Shown here piece by piece: positions 11,653 to 22,939 of a stretch of 64,000 nt of DNA (position 1 is its first letter; each line of letters starts with the position of its first letter). A program made the translations under genes and the position numbers. The DNA lies in assembly GCA_022376925.1 (NCBI GenBank), contig JAIOJX010000025.1, positions 139,025,301 through 139,089,300 on the forward strand. The letters run 5' to 3'. This DNA comes from Tragulus kanchil. Lineage: Eukaryota > Chordata > Mammalia > Artiodactyla > Tragulidae. The notes under the pieces were generated by a model. It did not search any database, was not told the origin of the DNA, and saw only the letters and a program-made list of their open reading frames with translations.

Positions 11653-12009
11653 ATATTTAATGATGGAAGACTGCTTTCCCTCTAAGATCAGAAACAGGAT
11701 ATTCACTCTCACTACTTCTATTCATTGCAACACACACACATACACAAACGGTGCTATAAAGAAGTTCAACAAGGTTGGAAGATACAAGATCAATGTACAA
11801 AAATCAATTGTATTTCTATCCAGTAGCAAGACCAATCCAAAAAGGAAATAGAGAAACAATTCCATTTACAATAACACCAAAAAAGAGAAAATTTCTAGGA
11901 ACAAATTTAACAAAAAAGGTATAAGACTTGTATACTTAAAATTATAAACCATTATTGAAAGAAATTAAAGAAGGATTAAATAAATGGAAAGACATCTGTA
12001 TTTACAGAC

Positions 12010-12045
12010 GTGATCGGGCGCGTTCAGGGTGGTATGGCCGTAGAC
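12010..12045 (-). pseudogene. 5S rRNA fragment (first ~34 nt), retroposed
   Basis: On the minus strand the sequence begins GTCTACGGCCATACCACCCT and continues to GATC, matching the 5' end of vertebrate 5S rRNA for about 34 nt from its first base. The next two bases (12010-12011) no longer match. A perfect 19-bp direct repeat, gacatctgtatttacagac, flanks it at 11991-12009 and 12046-12064. There is no A tail. The 5' end is complete and the 3' end truncated, which is the layout of tailless retropseudogenes. It retains too little of the gene to be transcribed, since the internal box A, intermediate element and box C are absent. Confidence 0.9.
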
Positions 12046-12265
12046 GACATCTGTATTTACAGACATGAACATTTAATACTGGAATACGGCCACTTTCCCC
12101 AAATTGATCTGCAGATTCAACATATTCACTATTAGAATCTTAACCCTCTTGTAGAAATTAACAAGCTTATCCTAAAATTCATATGAAAATTGGAGGAACT
12201 CAAACCAGCCAAACAATCTTGCAAAAGAATAAAGTTGAAGGAGTCACTGATTTAAAATTTTATTA

Positions 12266-12385
12266 TGGAGGTTTTCTTAGTGGGCCAGTGGTTAAGACTC
12301 TGCACTTAAGAACCTGTGCAAGGGGCACAGGTTCAGTCCCTGGTTGGAGAAGTAGGATTCCATATGCTGCAGGGCACAGTCAAAA
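12266..12385 (+). mobile_element. Short CHR-type SINE within L1
   Basis: It contains 'ggttttcttagtgggccagt', the B-box-like 'aggttcagtccctggttgga' and an A-rich end 'gtcaaaaaatta'. It interrupts the L1 ORF2 remnant, so it is younger than that L1. Confidence 0.8.
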
Positions 12386-13330
12386 AATTAGACAATTATT
12401 ATGAAGCTATAGTTATCTACATCATGCACTAATAATATAAGGATAGATCTAAAGATCAATGAAATTGAATTGGGGGTCCAAAAATAAATGCTTTGCATTT
12501 ATAACCAACTGATTTTCAACAGGAGTGCCAAGACAATTCAGTGGGAATAGAACTGTCTTTTCAATAGAGGTTACTGAGACAAATAGATATCCATAGGCAA
12601 TAGAATAAAATAGGACCTTAAAATCACTCACTATACAAATTTTAATTCAAAGTTGATCAAAGACTTAAATGTAAGGTCTAAAACTATAAAACTCATAGAA
12701 AAAAAATGAGCAAATCTACATGACCTAAGATATGATAATACTTTTTTTAAAAAATATATGGCATCAAAGAACACAAATGATGACAAAACAGGTAAGTTGA
12801 ATTCCTTAAAAATTAAACGTTTTCATGTATCAAAGGACACTACCAATAAAGTAGAAGAAAGCACATAGAATGGGAGAAAATATTTGTAAACTATACACCT
12901 GATAAGTGACTTGTATCTAGAATATATACGGAATATACATATATATATATATTCTTCAACTCAGTAACAAAACAAATAGATATCTCAATTTAAAAGTGAA
13001 CTCAAGATTTAGACAAACATTTCTCCAAGGAAGATACACAAATGGTCAACAAGCTTATGCAAAGATGATCAACATCATTACTTGCTAGAAAATACAAATT
13101 GAAACCATAAGACACCACGTCACAGCTATTAGGATGACCACTATCTAAAAGACTACAAGAAATGTTGACAAGGATGAGCCTTTCTCCAAAACCTCTCCTG
13201 CAGAATGATTTGCCCAAACTCTAAAAGCTCTATTCATTCCTGTGAACACTCAAACTTTAACTACAAGGAGGGAGCTCATTCCTGGAGTGGTTTGCCTGTT
13301 TACTTCTGTGTATAAAAACTTCCTGTTTCA

Positions 13331-13545
13331 GGACTTCCCTGGTGGTCCAGTGATTAAGAATCTGCATTGAATGCAGGAGACAGTGGACTCCATCCCCAGT
13401 CTGGGAAATAAGATCCCATGTGCGGTGGAGAAACGAAGTCCACACCCAGCAACTACCGAACCCATGTGCTGCAACTAGAGTCCATGTGCTGCAAAGATCC
13501 CTTGTGCCAAAACTAAGACCTGACGCAACCAAATAAATAAATAAA
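13331..13545 (+). mobile_element. CHR-type tRNA-Glu SINE
   Basis: The head 'ggacttccctggtggtccag' is followed by 'gcaactaccgaacccatgtg' modules and (aaat)n. Flanking near-repeats 'aaacttcctgtttca' (13317) and 'aaacacttcctgtctca' (13550) are a plausible target-site duplication. The duplicate is at 14453-14661. Confidence 0.85.
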
Positions 13546-13581
13546 CATAAAACACTTCCTGTCTCAAAATGCCCCTTGTGC

Positions 13582-14059
13582 CCCTTCAATATGATGCTTC
13601 TTGTCCTTGTTGCAAAACATTGTGTATGCTGCAATGCATCTCCAAGGTTTCCTCCACCCCCAGAATGAAGGACTTGACCTTGCTGCTGGAAATGTAACCA
13701 AAAGACAGCTCTCAGCTGTCAGCCCTCTTTGAGAAGTGCCTGTAAGGATAAGAACTGCCTTGTCCTAAGTCAGTCTCTTTCCAGAGGTAGCCCACATACA
13801 ATGACTGGTCAACAAAGAGGTGTAGAAGCCCAACCCCCTCACTCACAGGGCACCTTGGCAGGACCATTTCAGACCTGAATCTCCCTGTGGGGTTGGTTAA
13901 AGCACTTTGCTGGGTTTCTATTCAATGTCTTCCTTTGTCCCATCCTGCTTCCTCTTCTTTCCTTTCAAGGGCATTGGTTGCAAGAGCACTGTGATGCCCA
14001 AACACACACACATAAATACACCCTTCAATATGATGCTTCTTGTCCTTGTTGCAAAACAT
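13582..14059 (+). repeat. Perfect 39-bp direct repeat 439 bp apart
   Basis: Positions 13582-13620 and 14021-14059 are identical for 39 bp (starting cccttcaatatgatgcttct). The pair recurs at 14703-14741 and 15142-15180 because of D4. The intervening sequence shows no transposon ends. Confidence 0.9.
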
Positions 14060-15493
14060 CATGGGCATTAAGGGGTAGGAAGTTGGGACTTGAGATTCCA
14101 AAGTCAGTTAAACCTATGTTCTTCCCGTAGCATGTACTTTCAATAATGCACCAGTGTGAGCTGCACACAGACAGCTTTCTTCACCAGAGAATACATTAAA
14201 TGAATAGAAAGTACACTCATCCTAGAAAGGACATAGTCAACAACTCTCCTCATCTAGGTCCTTATTTTCAGGAGAGAACACTTTCCTTATTCTTTGTGGA
14301 AGAATTCTTTCCTCATCTATAAAGGAATAAATAACTTCTTCAAACATTGTAAACTCCATGAGTTAGTACATGTGCCCAAAGGCTAAAAAACGGTTTTTTC
14401 CTTTTAGAGTGGTTTGCCTGTTTACTTCTGTGTATAAAAACTTCCTGTTTCAGGACTTCCTGGTGGTCCAGTGATTAAGAATCTGCATTGAATGCAGGAG
14501 ACAGTGGACTCCATCCCCAGTCTGGGAAATAAGATCCCATGTGCGGTGGAGAAACGAAGTCCACACCCAGCAACTACCGAACCCATGTGCTGCAACTAGA
14601 GTCCATGTGCTGCAAAGATCCCTTGTGCCAAAACTAAGACCTGACGCAACCAAATAAATAAATAAACATAAAACACTTCCTGTCTCAAAATGCCCCTTGT
14701 GCCCCTTCAATATGATGCTTCTTGTCCTTGTTGCAAAACATTGTGTATGCTGCAATGCATCTCCAAGGTTTCCTCCACCCCCAGAATGAAGGACTTGACC
14801 TTGCTGCTGGAAATGTAACCAAAAGACAGCTCTCAGCTGTCAGCCCTCTTTGAGAAGTGCCTGTAAGGATAAGAACTGCCTTGTCCTAAGTCAGTCTCTT
14901 TCCAGAGGTAGCCCACATACAATGACTGGTCAACAAAGAGGTGTAGAAGCCCAACCCCCTCACTCACAGGGCACCTTGGCAGGACCATTTCAGACCTGAA
15001 TCTCCCTGTGGGGTTGGTTAAAGCACTTTGCTGGGTTTCTATTCAATGTCTTCCTTTGTCCCATCCTGCTTCCTCTTCTTTCCTTTCAAGGGCATTGGTT
15101 GCAAGAGCACTGTGATGCCCAAACACACACACATAAATACACCCTTCAATATGATGCTTCTTGTCCTTGTTGCAAAACATCATGGGCATTAAGGGGTAGG
15201 AAGTTGGGACTTGAGATTCCAAAGTCAGTTAAACCTATGTTCTTCCCGTAGCATGTACTTTCAATAATGCACCAGTGTGAGCTGCACACAGACAGCTTTC
15301 TTCACCAGAGAATACATTAAATGAATAGAAAGTACACTCATCCTAGAAAGGACATAGTCAACAACTCTCCTCATCTAGGTCCTTATTTTCAGGAGAGGAA
15401 CACTTTCCTTATTCTTTGTGGAAGAATTCTTTCCTCATCTATAAAAGGGAATAAATAACTTCTTCAAACATTGTAAACTCCATGAGTTAGTAC

Positions 15494-15787
15494 ATGTGCC
15501 CAGCATGCTATGAGGGCTATACTGGACAGAATAACAAAGAAATGAGAGTATTTCTGAAGAACAGGTCCCTTTGTTATCTCAGGACTCTCAGACCTTTAAG
15601 GTTCTGCAGTTTCTCTCCGTGGGAGGAGGTTCGCCAATTCGATCATCTTCACTTGAGACATTTAGCTGCTTGTGTGGGAAGGGTTCTTTCCTATAAAGGC
15701 GTCAGACACTCCCTGCCTCATGAGAATGCATATTACATTCCCCACAGGACCCATGGCAACCTCATCATTGAGGTATGTGCCACATGA
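15494..15787 (+). other. 97-codon open frame with good splice-donor context, unrecognised
   Basis: This frame lies outside recognised repeats. Within it 'cattccccacag' resembles an acceptor and 'atcattgaggtatgtgcc' contains a strong GTATGT donor at about 15771, which would enclose a 25-nt exon. The translated text does not resemble a protein I know. It could equally be chance. No neighbouring exon was found. Confidence 0.15.
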
Positions 15788-15789
15788 AT

Positions 15790-16038
15790 CTTGAAAGGGG
15801 GGATTGTGGTACATGGTCTTTCTTAGGTATACTTGTCCATGAAATCTACTCCCTCCCTTGACTTTTGAGTCATACGTAGGAACTATTTCTTGAATAGTTT
15901 CCTATGGAGTATATTTTTAAACATCCTGATTTCTTCCATCTGATTCTATTAATTTAGGGGAACATTTTATCCCAAAAACAACAGGTTAGCTGTTACATAG
16001 AACTTGCTGAACTCCAGTTTGCAGCCGTGACGCTAATC
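15790..16038. other. Unique sequence, nothing recognised
   Basis: AT-rich sequence between a possible exon and a MIR. No feature is supported. Confidence 0.35.
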
Positions 16039-16039
16039 G

Positions 16040-16260
16040 CAGTCACAGCTACTCTTTATTGAGCACCTATCAGGTACCAAGTATCATCCTGAGAGCATTA
16101 CAAACATCACCTCTTTTAGCTCTCTCAACAGTCATTCTAGAGATGGCTCCATATGAAGTCCCACTTTACAGATGAGGACACTGAGGCGCAGGAAAGATAA
16201 ATAGCTTCTCACAAGGCAAGTAGTGGAGTCAAAGTTCAAATCCAGGTCTAGGTAACTCAA
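16040..16260 (-). mobile_element. MIR SINE (ancient)
   Basis: It reads 'ctttattgagcacctatcag', 'actttacagatgaggacact' and 'caaagttcaaatccaggtct', the reverse complement of the MIR consensus in the expected order. It is heavily diverged, as expected for a pre-placental-radiation SINE. Confidence 0.8.
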
Positions 16261-16445
16261 AAGACCATAAATTTCAATTTCTGGTTTGAACATAATGATA
16301 TAAAGGTAGAATCTCTCTGCATTGAAGTCAGCCAAAAGCAACAAAGAGATAGAGAAGCTAAGATGCAAAATTACTTTTTCTTAGAAAGTAGGATATAATT
16401 AAGACTCCAGGTGCCCAGTTAGTTGGAAGGGCTGTCAAAATCAGT

Positions 16446-18778
16446 AAAGACCAAGGGGACATTTGGGAACAAGAAGAGAGAGAAAATAAAAACACAGCAA
16501 GGGGACACAGTGGCTGTGTGTCTCAACAAGAGCTGGAGGCACTTGTCCAAATCAAGGGGCAGAAGCTAATTCTCCTGTTTGCAATGTTGGGGCAAATATG
16601 TGTCTGCTACTACTAAGTATTTCCCTGTATCCTGTTTGGTATCAAAAGACAAAGCTGAATCTTCCAAAGAACCATAGACAAGCCACATTTGTGAGAAACT
16701 GTCTTTAGGGAAGCACAGAAGGGTCTTTGAGCTGTAAAAACTTCACAGCTGCTCATCTTCGTTACTTAGGAGAAGCAAAAGCTAAACAAAATCACTTAAA
16801 ACCCTAAATCAAGAAAAAGTCCAGCTAGCCTAACACTTCTCCTTCACAAACCTTCTGCCAACAGCTCATTACAGAAAAACTCGTATCCTGCAAGGACGAA
16901 TACTATAAAAGAAACTAGTACAAAAACCTACACAAAAATATTATGAGAAAAAAAAAGCAGGAAAGAGCAGGAAACCTAATAGTAGACAAAGAATACGCTG
17001 TGGTATGTTGCTATGACAGAGATAATAGTTGTGATCAAATATTTCATCTTGAATTTTTAAAGCTTAATGAAGCAGTTGTCTGTGTGAAACCAGAACACAA
17101 AGCAAACAGTGCTAAAGGTCAGGAAGGGTACAGTGAGATGATGGGATGAAATGAACCGGCAGAGCTCAGATGTCAGCACAAGCCCAGAAACAAAGCTTAC
17201 CCTTTTTCTACGAACATCACTATGAGAACACACGACAAAGAGGATGATAGCAAATGGAAACAGGGTAGGTTTCTCTTATGACCAGAGCATGACTGGGGCT
17301 AGATGAGCTCACCAAAAGAAATCCAAGATAGTCTACTATTGTTTTTGATTCAGCTTCAGGGCTCTCAGTATAACTTTCAACAGATATGATGGATTCATGG
17401 AGCTCTAAGGTAGCTCTCTCTTAGCTGTCATTCTGTTGCTTGGGAATTCAGTTTAAAGAATCATGCCAGGGACTTCCTGGGGTATAGTGGCTAAAATTCT
17501 GCTCCCAGTGCAGGGGCCCAAGTTCAATCTACGGGCCCCCCCTTTTTCTTTAGCTACAACTGGTCCAGCACAGCCAAATAAATAAAGACCAAGGGGACAT
17601 TTGGGAACAAGAGAGAGAAAATAAAAACACAGCAAGGGGACACAGTGGCTGTGTGTCTCAACAAGAGCTGGAGGCACTTGTCCAAATCAAGGGGCAGAAG
17701 CTAATTCTCCTGTTTGCAATGTTGGGGCAAATATGTGTCTGCTACTACTAAGTATTTCCCTGTATCCTGTTTGGTATCAAAAGACAAAGCTGAATCTTCC
17801 AAAGAACCATAGACAAGCCACATTTGTGAGAAACTGTCTTTAGGGAAGCACAGAAGGGTCTTTGAGCTGTAAAAACTTCACAGCTGCTCATCTTCGTTAC
17901 TTAGGAGAAGCAAAAGCTAAACAAAATCACTTAAAACCCTAAATCAAGAAAAAGTCCAGCTAGCCTAACACTTCTCCTTCACAAACCTTCTGCCAACAGC
18001 TCATTACAGAAAAACTCGTATCCTGCAAGGACGAATACTATAAAAGAAACTAGTACAAAAACCTACACAAAAATATTATGAGAAAAAAAAAGCAGGAAAG
18101 AGCAGGAAACCTAATAGTAGACAAAGAATACGCTGTGGTATGTTGCTATGACAGAGATAATAGTTGTGATCAAATATTTCATCTTGAATTTTTAAAGCTT
18201 AATGAAGCAGTTGTCTGTGTGAAACCAGAACACAAAGCAAACAGTGCTAAAGGTCAGGAAGGGTACAGTGAGATGATGGGATGAAATGAACCGGCAGAGC
18301 TCAGATGTCAGCACAAGCCCAGAAACAAAGCTTACCCTTTTTCTACGAACATCACTATGAGAACACACGACAAAGAGGATGATAGCAAATGGAAACAGGG
18401 TAGGTTTCTCTTATGACCAGAGCATGACTGGGGCTAGATGAGCTCACCAAAAGAAATCCAAGATAGTCTACTATTGTTTTTGATTCAGCTTCAGGGCTCT
18501 CAGTATAACTTTCAACAGATATGATGGATTCATGGAGCTCTAAGGTAGCTCTCTCTTAGCTGTCATTCTGTTGCTTGGGAATTCAGTTTAAAAGAATCAT
18601 GCCAGGGACTTCCCTGGGGTATAGTGGCTAAAATTCTGCTCCCAGTGCAGGGGGCCCAAGTTCAATCCCTAGTCGGGGAACTAAACCCAACATGCCCCAA
18701 CTAAGAGTTTGAATGCTGCAACTAAAAATTCTACATGCTACAACTAAGGTCCAGCACAGCCAAATAAATAAACATTAA
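16446..18778. repeat. Tandem duplication, period ~1135 bp, damaged left end (D5)
   Basis: Copy 1 is 16446-17583 and copy 2 is 17584-18778. The last ~50 bp of copy 1 are scrambled: the CHR SINE at 17467-17583 lacks about 60 bp of its middle and contains a CCCCCCC/TTTTT patch at 17534-17552 that is absent from copy 2 (18607-18775). Copy 2 also lacks three bases in the GA run just after the junction. The right part of copy 2 is shared with D6. Confidence 0.95.
18607..18778 (+). mobile_element. CHR-type SINE (intact form)
   Basis: It has the head 'gacttccctggggtatagtg', 'agttcaatccctagtcgggg', tandem 'caactaa' modules and (aaat)n. Other versions are 17467-17583 (scrambled) and 19769-19940 (D6 copy 2). 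Confidence 0.85.
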
Positions 18779-18789
18779 CAAAAAAAGAA

Positions 18790-19478
18790 GAAGAACTGCA
18801 ACTTTCAAAAAGGAAAAAAAAAAGAAATTCACGGGATAAAAAGGAGAGTTTACCCCAAATGGGAATTTTCTACCATTCATCTCTTATCTGCCAAAGTTGT
18901 AAAATTGTATTTATTTCAAATGTTAGTGCACAGCCTTCATAAGACAATGTAGGCCTGAAATTATGGGTCAGGTTTTCTTTTCTCCTTCCGTGCTTAACCC
19001 CAAAGGTCATGATCTTTTTCCACTATAGTGAGTTAGTTCAATTAAACAAAGCTGCTTATGAGAGAGCATGCCTTACACTAAACTTTTACAAGTATGAAAA
19101 AGAAAGAAAAGAAACACATACCTGTGACTATATTGAAAATACTAAGCTAGAGATGTAGAACGGAATGAAAGGTAAATATAGTAGAATGAAGTACCTTGCA
19201 TACCTAGATTTAAATTAAAATTTTGTTCTAATCTAAATTTACATGGCATTTGGTATAAGGCAAGTCTATTTAGACTACTGCCTAGGGGAATTACTGAAAC
19301 AATTGTTACATTGTGTGGCCATTTAATTGAAAATATGTTCTTGCAATTCAGAGCAGAAGGATAGTATTTTATCTCCACTAACCCAAATGGCCAATTCCAA
19401 ATCACCCAAGGCAATATCCAACAATTATCTAAAAATAATATCATAACGTTGCTAAGAAGTAATCTTGTGTTTCACAAA
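18790..19478. other. Unique sequence, AT-rich, nothing recognised
   Basis: This AT-rich sequence is repeated in D6 copy 2. A 100-codon open frame on the minus strand (19142-19444) has no recognisable similarity and I do not call it a gene. Confidence 0.35.
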
Positions 19479-20640
19479 GGGCTTCCCACATGGCACTAGT
19501 GGTAAAGAATCTGCCAGCCAATGCAAGAGATTCAATTCCCTGGTTGGGAACATCCCTGAGAGGAAAATGGCAATCCATTCCAGGATTCTTGCCTGGGAAA
19601 TCCCATGGACTGGGGCTCTGAGTGATAGTCTACTATTGTTTTTGATTCAGCTTCAGGGCTCTCAGTATAACTTTCAACAGATATGATGGATTCATGGAGC
19701 TCTAAGGTAGCTCTCTCTTAGCTGTCATTCTGTTGCTTGGGAATTCAGTTTAAAAGAATCATGCCAGGGACTTCCCTGGGGTATAGTGGCTAAAATTCTG
19801 CTCCCAGTGCAGGGGGCCCAAGTTCAATCCCTAGTCGGGGAACTAAACCCAACATGCCCCAACTAAGAGTTTGAATGCTGCAACTAAAAATTCTACATGC
19901 TACAACTAAGGTCCAGCACAGCCAAATAAATAAACATTAACAAAAAAAGAAGAAGAACTGCAACTTTCAAAAAGGAAAAAAAAAAGAAATTCACGGGATA
20001 AAAAGGAGAGTTTACCCCAAATGGGAATTTTCTACCATTCATCTCTTATCTGCCAAAGTTGTAAAATTGTATTTATTTCAAATGTTAGTGCACAGCCTTC
20101 ATAAGACAATGTAGGCCTGAAATTATGGGTCAGGTTTTCTTTTCTCCTTCCGTGCTTAACCCCAAAGGTCATGATTTTTTTCCACTATAGTGAGTTAGTT
20201 CAATTAAACAAAGCTGCTTATGAGAGAGCATGCCTTACACTAAACTTTTACAAGTATGAAAAAGAAAGAAAAGAAACACATACCTGTGACTATATTGAAA
20301 ATACTAAGCTAGAGATGTAGAACGGAATGAAAGGTAAATATAGTAGAATGAAGTACCTTGCATACCTAGATTTAAATTAAAATTTTGTTCTAATCTAAAT
20401 TTACATGGCATTTGGTATAAGGCAAGTCTATTTAGACTACTGCCTAGGGGAATTACTGAAACAATTGTTACATTGTGTGGCCATTTAATTGAAAATATGT
20501 TCTTGCAATTCAGAGCAGAAGGATAGTATTTTATCTCCACTAACCCAAATGGCCAATTCCAAATCACCCAAGGCAATATCCAACAATTATCTAAAAATAA
20601 TATCATAACGTTGCTAAGAAGTAATCTTGTGTTTCACAAA

Positions 20641-20848
20641 GGGCTTCCCACATGGCACTAGTGGTAAAGAATCTGCCAGCCAATGCAAGAGATTCAATTC
20701 CCTGGTTGGGAACATCCCCTGGAGAGGAAAATGGCAATCCATTCCAGGATTCTTGCCTGGGAAATCCCATGGATAGAGGAGCCTCTTGGGGTATAGTCCA
20801 TGGGGTTGAAAAGAGTCAAACACAACTGAGCAATTGAACATGCACACA
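20641..20848 (+). mobile_element. Bov-tA SINE
   Basis: The head 'gggcttcccacatggcacta' joins the Bov-A core and ends 'aaacacaactgagcaattga'. The D6 left copy (19480-19609) is the same element cut short at the junction. Confidence 0.9.
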
Positions 20849-21428
20849 TGGTCTTATGTCAGTTAGCTCCCTCTCATCATCCCCAAGTCCATTACGTTGG
20901 TCTTCATAGTGGCCTTCTCCTTCTGGCCCACAATTCACAAGGTTTATAGGAAGACAATTTGTATCTATTCATTCCATCAGCCTTTCACTTAACAAATAGT
21001 ATGTACTTGGGCTTCCCAAGTGACTTAATGGTAAAGAATCAGCCTGCCAATGCAGGAGATGCAATTCCCTGGTTGGGAACATCCCCTGGAGAGGAAAATG
21101 GCAATCCATTCCAGGATTCTTGCCTGGGAAATCCCATGGATAGAGGAGCCTCTTGGGGTATAGTCCATGGGGTTGAAAAGAGTCAAACACAACTGAGCAA
21201 TTGAACATGCACACATGGTCTTATGTCAGTTAGCTCCCTCTCATCATCCCCAAGTCCATTACGTTGGTCTTCATAGTGGCCTTCTCCTTCTGGCCCACAA
21301 TTCACAAGGTTTATAGGAAGACAATTTGTATCTATTCATTCCATCAGCCTTTCACTTAACAAATAGTATGTACTTGGGCTTCCCAAGTGACTTAATGGTA
21401 AAGAATCAGCCTGCCAATGCAGGAGATG
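20695..21428. repeat. Tandem duplication, period 367 bp, with both ends inside SINEs (D7)
   Basis: Copy 1 is 20695-21061 and copy 2 is 21062-21428. Both boundaries fall at the same place in two Bov-tA elements (around 'caatgcaggagatg|caattccctgg'). The middle Bov-tA (21009-21215) is therefore a hybrid: head of the right element, body of the left one. This is the geometry expected of SINE-SINE unequal exchange, but also of a SINE-driven misassembly. Confidence 0.95.
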
Positions 21429-21590
21429 CAAGAGATTTGGGTTTGATCTCTTGGTTGGGAAGATCCCCTGGAGAAGGAAATGGCAAGCCACTCCAGCATT
21501 CTTGCCTAGAAGATTTCATACATAGAGGAGCCTGGCTGGCTACAGTCCATGGGGTCAAAAAGAGTTAGACACAACTAAGCACACACACAT
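21376..21590 (+). mobile_element. Bov-tA SINE
   Basis: Full layout: 'gggcttcccaagtgacttaa', then 'gggtttgatctcttggttgg', the Bov-A core, and 'gacacaactaagcacacaca' leading to a short CA run. It is the natural right-hand member of the D7 pair. Confidence 0.9.
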
Positions 21591-21599
21591 ACATGAGTA

Positions 21600-22925
21600 C
21601 TTACTATAAGACAGATACTCTTCAAAACACTCAAAACAGGGTAAAAACTCAATTCTAACTGCCCTATCACCTAGCAACAATTACAGAACATTTTGTGTTT
21701 TACAAAGTGTCTTCAAGCACATTATTTCCTCTGCTCTATGAATTTGGTCACCAAATATTTAAGCCTCTCAAAATGAAGCTAATTCCACCCACTCATCTCT
21801 AAGTTCCTAGGATTTTCCCTCCTAACTTCAGTACCATTTAATAAGGGTTACTGAGGCCCTGAAAGTTTCCCAAACATAAAGAATGATTGTGATAGCTCTG
21901 TGCAGAAAAGCCTAATAGAAGTTTCTTACTGATAAGTTGTTATAAATGTAGGTGATGATGCCATTGTAGAATCACCATTTATAAATAATAGAATGCACTT
22001 GAAAACTAAGTGCTTCTTTGACTAACAGAAATGATGCAAACTGACATGGAGAAATAAATGACCAGTATGTTATGATAATAAGTGCTTTATAAATACCTAT
22101 GTACATCGTATTAAACATGGGTAGAAAATGGGGTTGAGGGAAACTACACTCACATGTTTCTCTTTCTTTCTCTAGTTCCTGAGTGTTTCTTAGGCTTGTC
22201 CTTACAAGGTGGCATGCAGTTTTAAACTCCATGTCATAGGACAAGGTCCAAATTTCCTTTGGTGGACCTGATACATTATTGAATAAGCTCAAGCAAGAGA
22301 TAATACTAAATATTAATAGCAAGGAAAGCATTTTAAACATGTAGCAACATTTTCTAAAAATAAGTGATTTCTAGAAGTTTCAAGCTAAAACAAAAACCAT
22401 TCAAATGATACTTATGGGTTTCTCAAATTTTAAATGTAGGCATTAGCATTAAATTTGTTAAAATTTTGTTATCTATTTCAATATGAATAAGTAATTTGAA
22501 CACATTCGATATGGGCAGCTGAATGAAGTAGTCATCTGAAACTTGTTTCTCAGAGGCTATATCTAGAGGTCAAGAAATTTAAGATGTAGTTTTGTTTTTC
22601 AATCCAGAGTGAAGGTAACAAATGTTGAAATTTATTAATTTTACAGATGATAGAAAAATGGTGAGAAAGAAAAATGAGAATACTCTGTTTTCATATGGCT
22701 TCAGAGAATCCTATAGACATAGCTTTATTCATTTAAGAAAATAACCCTGCTAATTATATTATATGTAATTATATTATTATATATAATAAGCTAATCTCTT
22801 AGTTGCCTATTTTATAGAAAGCAAAATCAGACCTTGGGAGAAGAGTTGTGCAAAAGTGGAAAAACCAGAAAGAAGCCCCTAGATCTTCTAATTCTTTGGC
22901 TCATAATAACCCTCCTCGTAAACAG
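21600..22925. other. Unique AT-rich sequence, nothing recognised
   Basis: No SINE or LTR is visible. An AT-only patch lies at 22750-22790. The minus-strand 122-codon frame at 21972-22340 shows no recognisable family. Confidence 0.35.
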
Positions 22926-22939
22926 AGATGCATTCTCCT

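Larger units (their letters stand above)
11655..13180 (+). mobile_element. Old L1 LINE, ORF2 3' part
   Basis: Translation near 11760-11850 gives FNKVGRYKINVQKSIVFL, matching the well-conserved L1 ORF2 stretch. Downstream text such as 'aaatttctaggaacaaattt', 'agacaaacatttctccaagg' and 'atcaacatcattacttgcta' is typical mammalian L1 ORF2. Frameshifts and stops are frequent, so it is inactive. It is interrupted by a 5S rRNA-derived insert (12010-12045) and a CHR SINE (12266-12385). About 200 bp of typical ORF2 text seems to be missing around 12060-12130. Confidence 0.85.
13285..15502. repeat. Tandem duplication, period ~1121 bp with junction filler (D4)
   Basis: Copy 1 is 13285-14378 and copy 2 is 14407-15502. 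Between them lie 28 bases (14379-14406) rich in A and T runs that belong to neither flank. Copy differences: a C missing from the SINE head at 14458; 'gagagaac' versus 'gagaggaac' (14275/15396); 'ataaagg' versus 'ataaaaggg' (14320/15440). All lie near the inner junction. Confidence 0.95.
18462..20773. repeat. Tandem duplication, period 1162 bp (D6), overlapping D5
   Basis: Copy 1 is 18462-19609, followed by 14 foreign bases (19610-19623), and copy 2 is 19624-20773. The end of copy 1 carries errors ('acatccctgagagg' versus 'acatcccctggagagg') and stops in mid-SINE. Because D5 and D6 overlap, the stretch starting 'gatagtctactattgttttt' occurs three times (17328, 18462, 19624). Confidence 0.95.
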
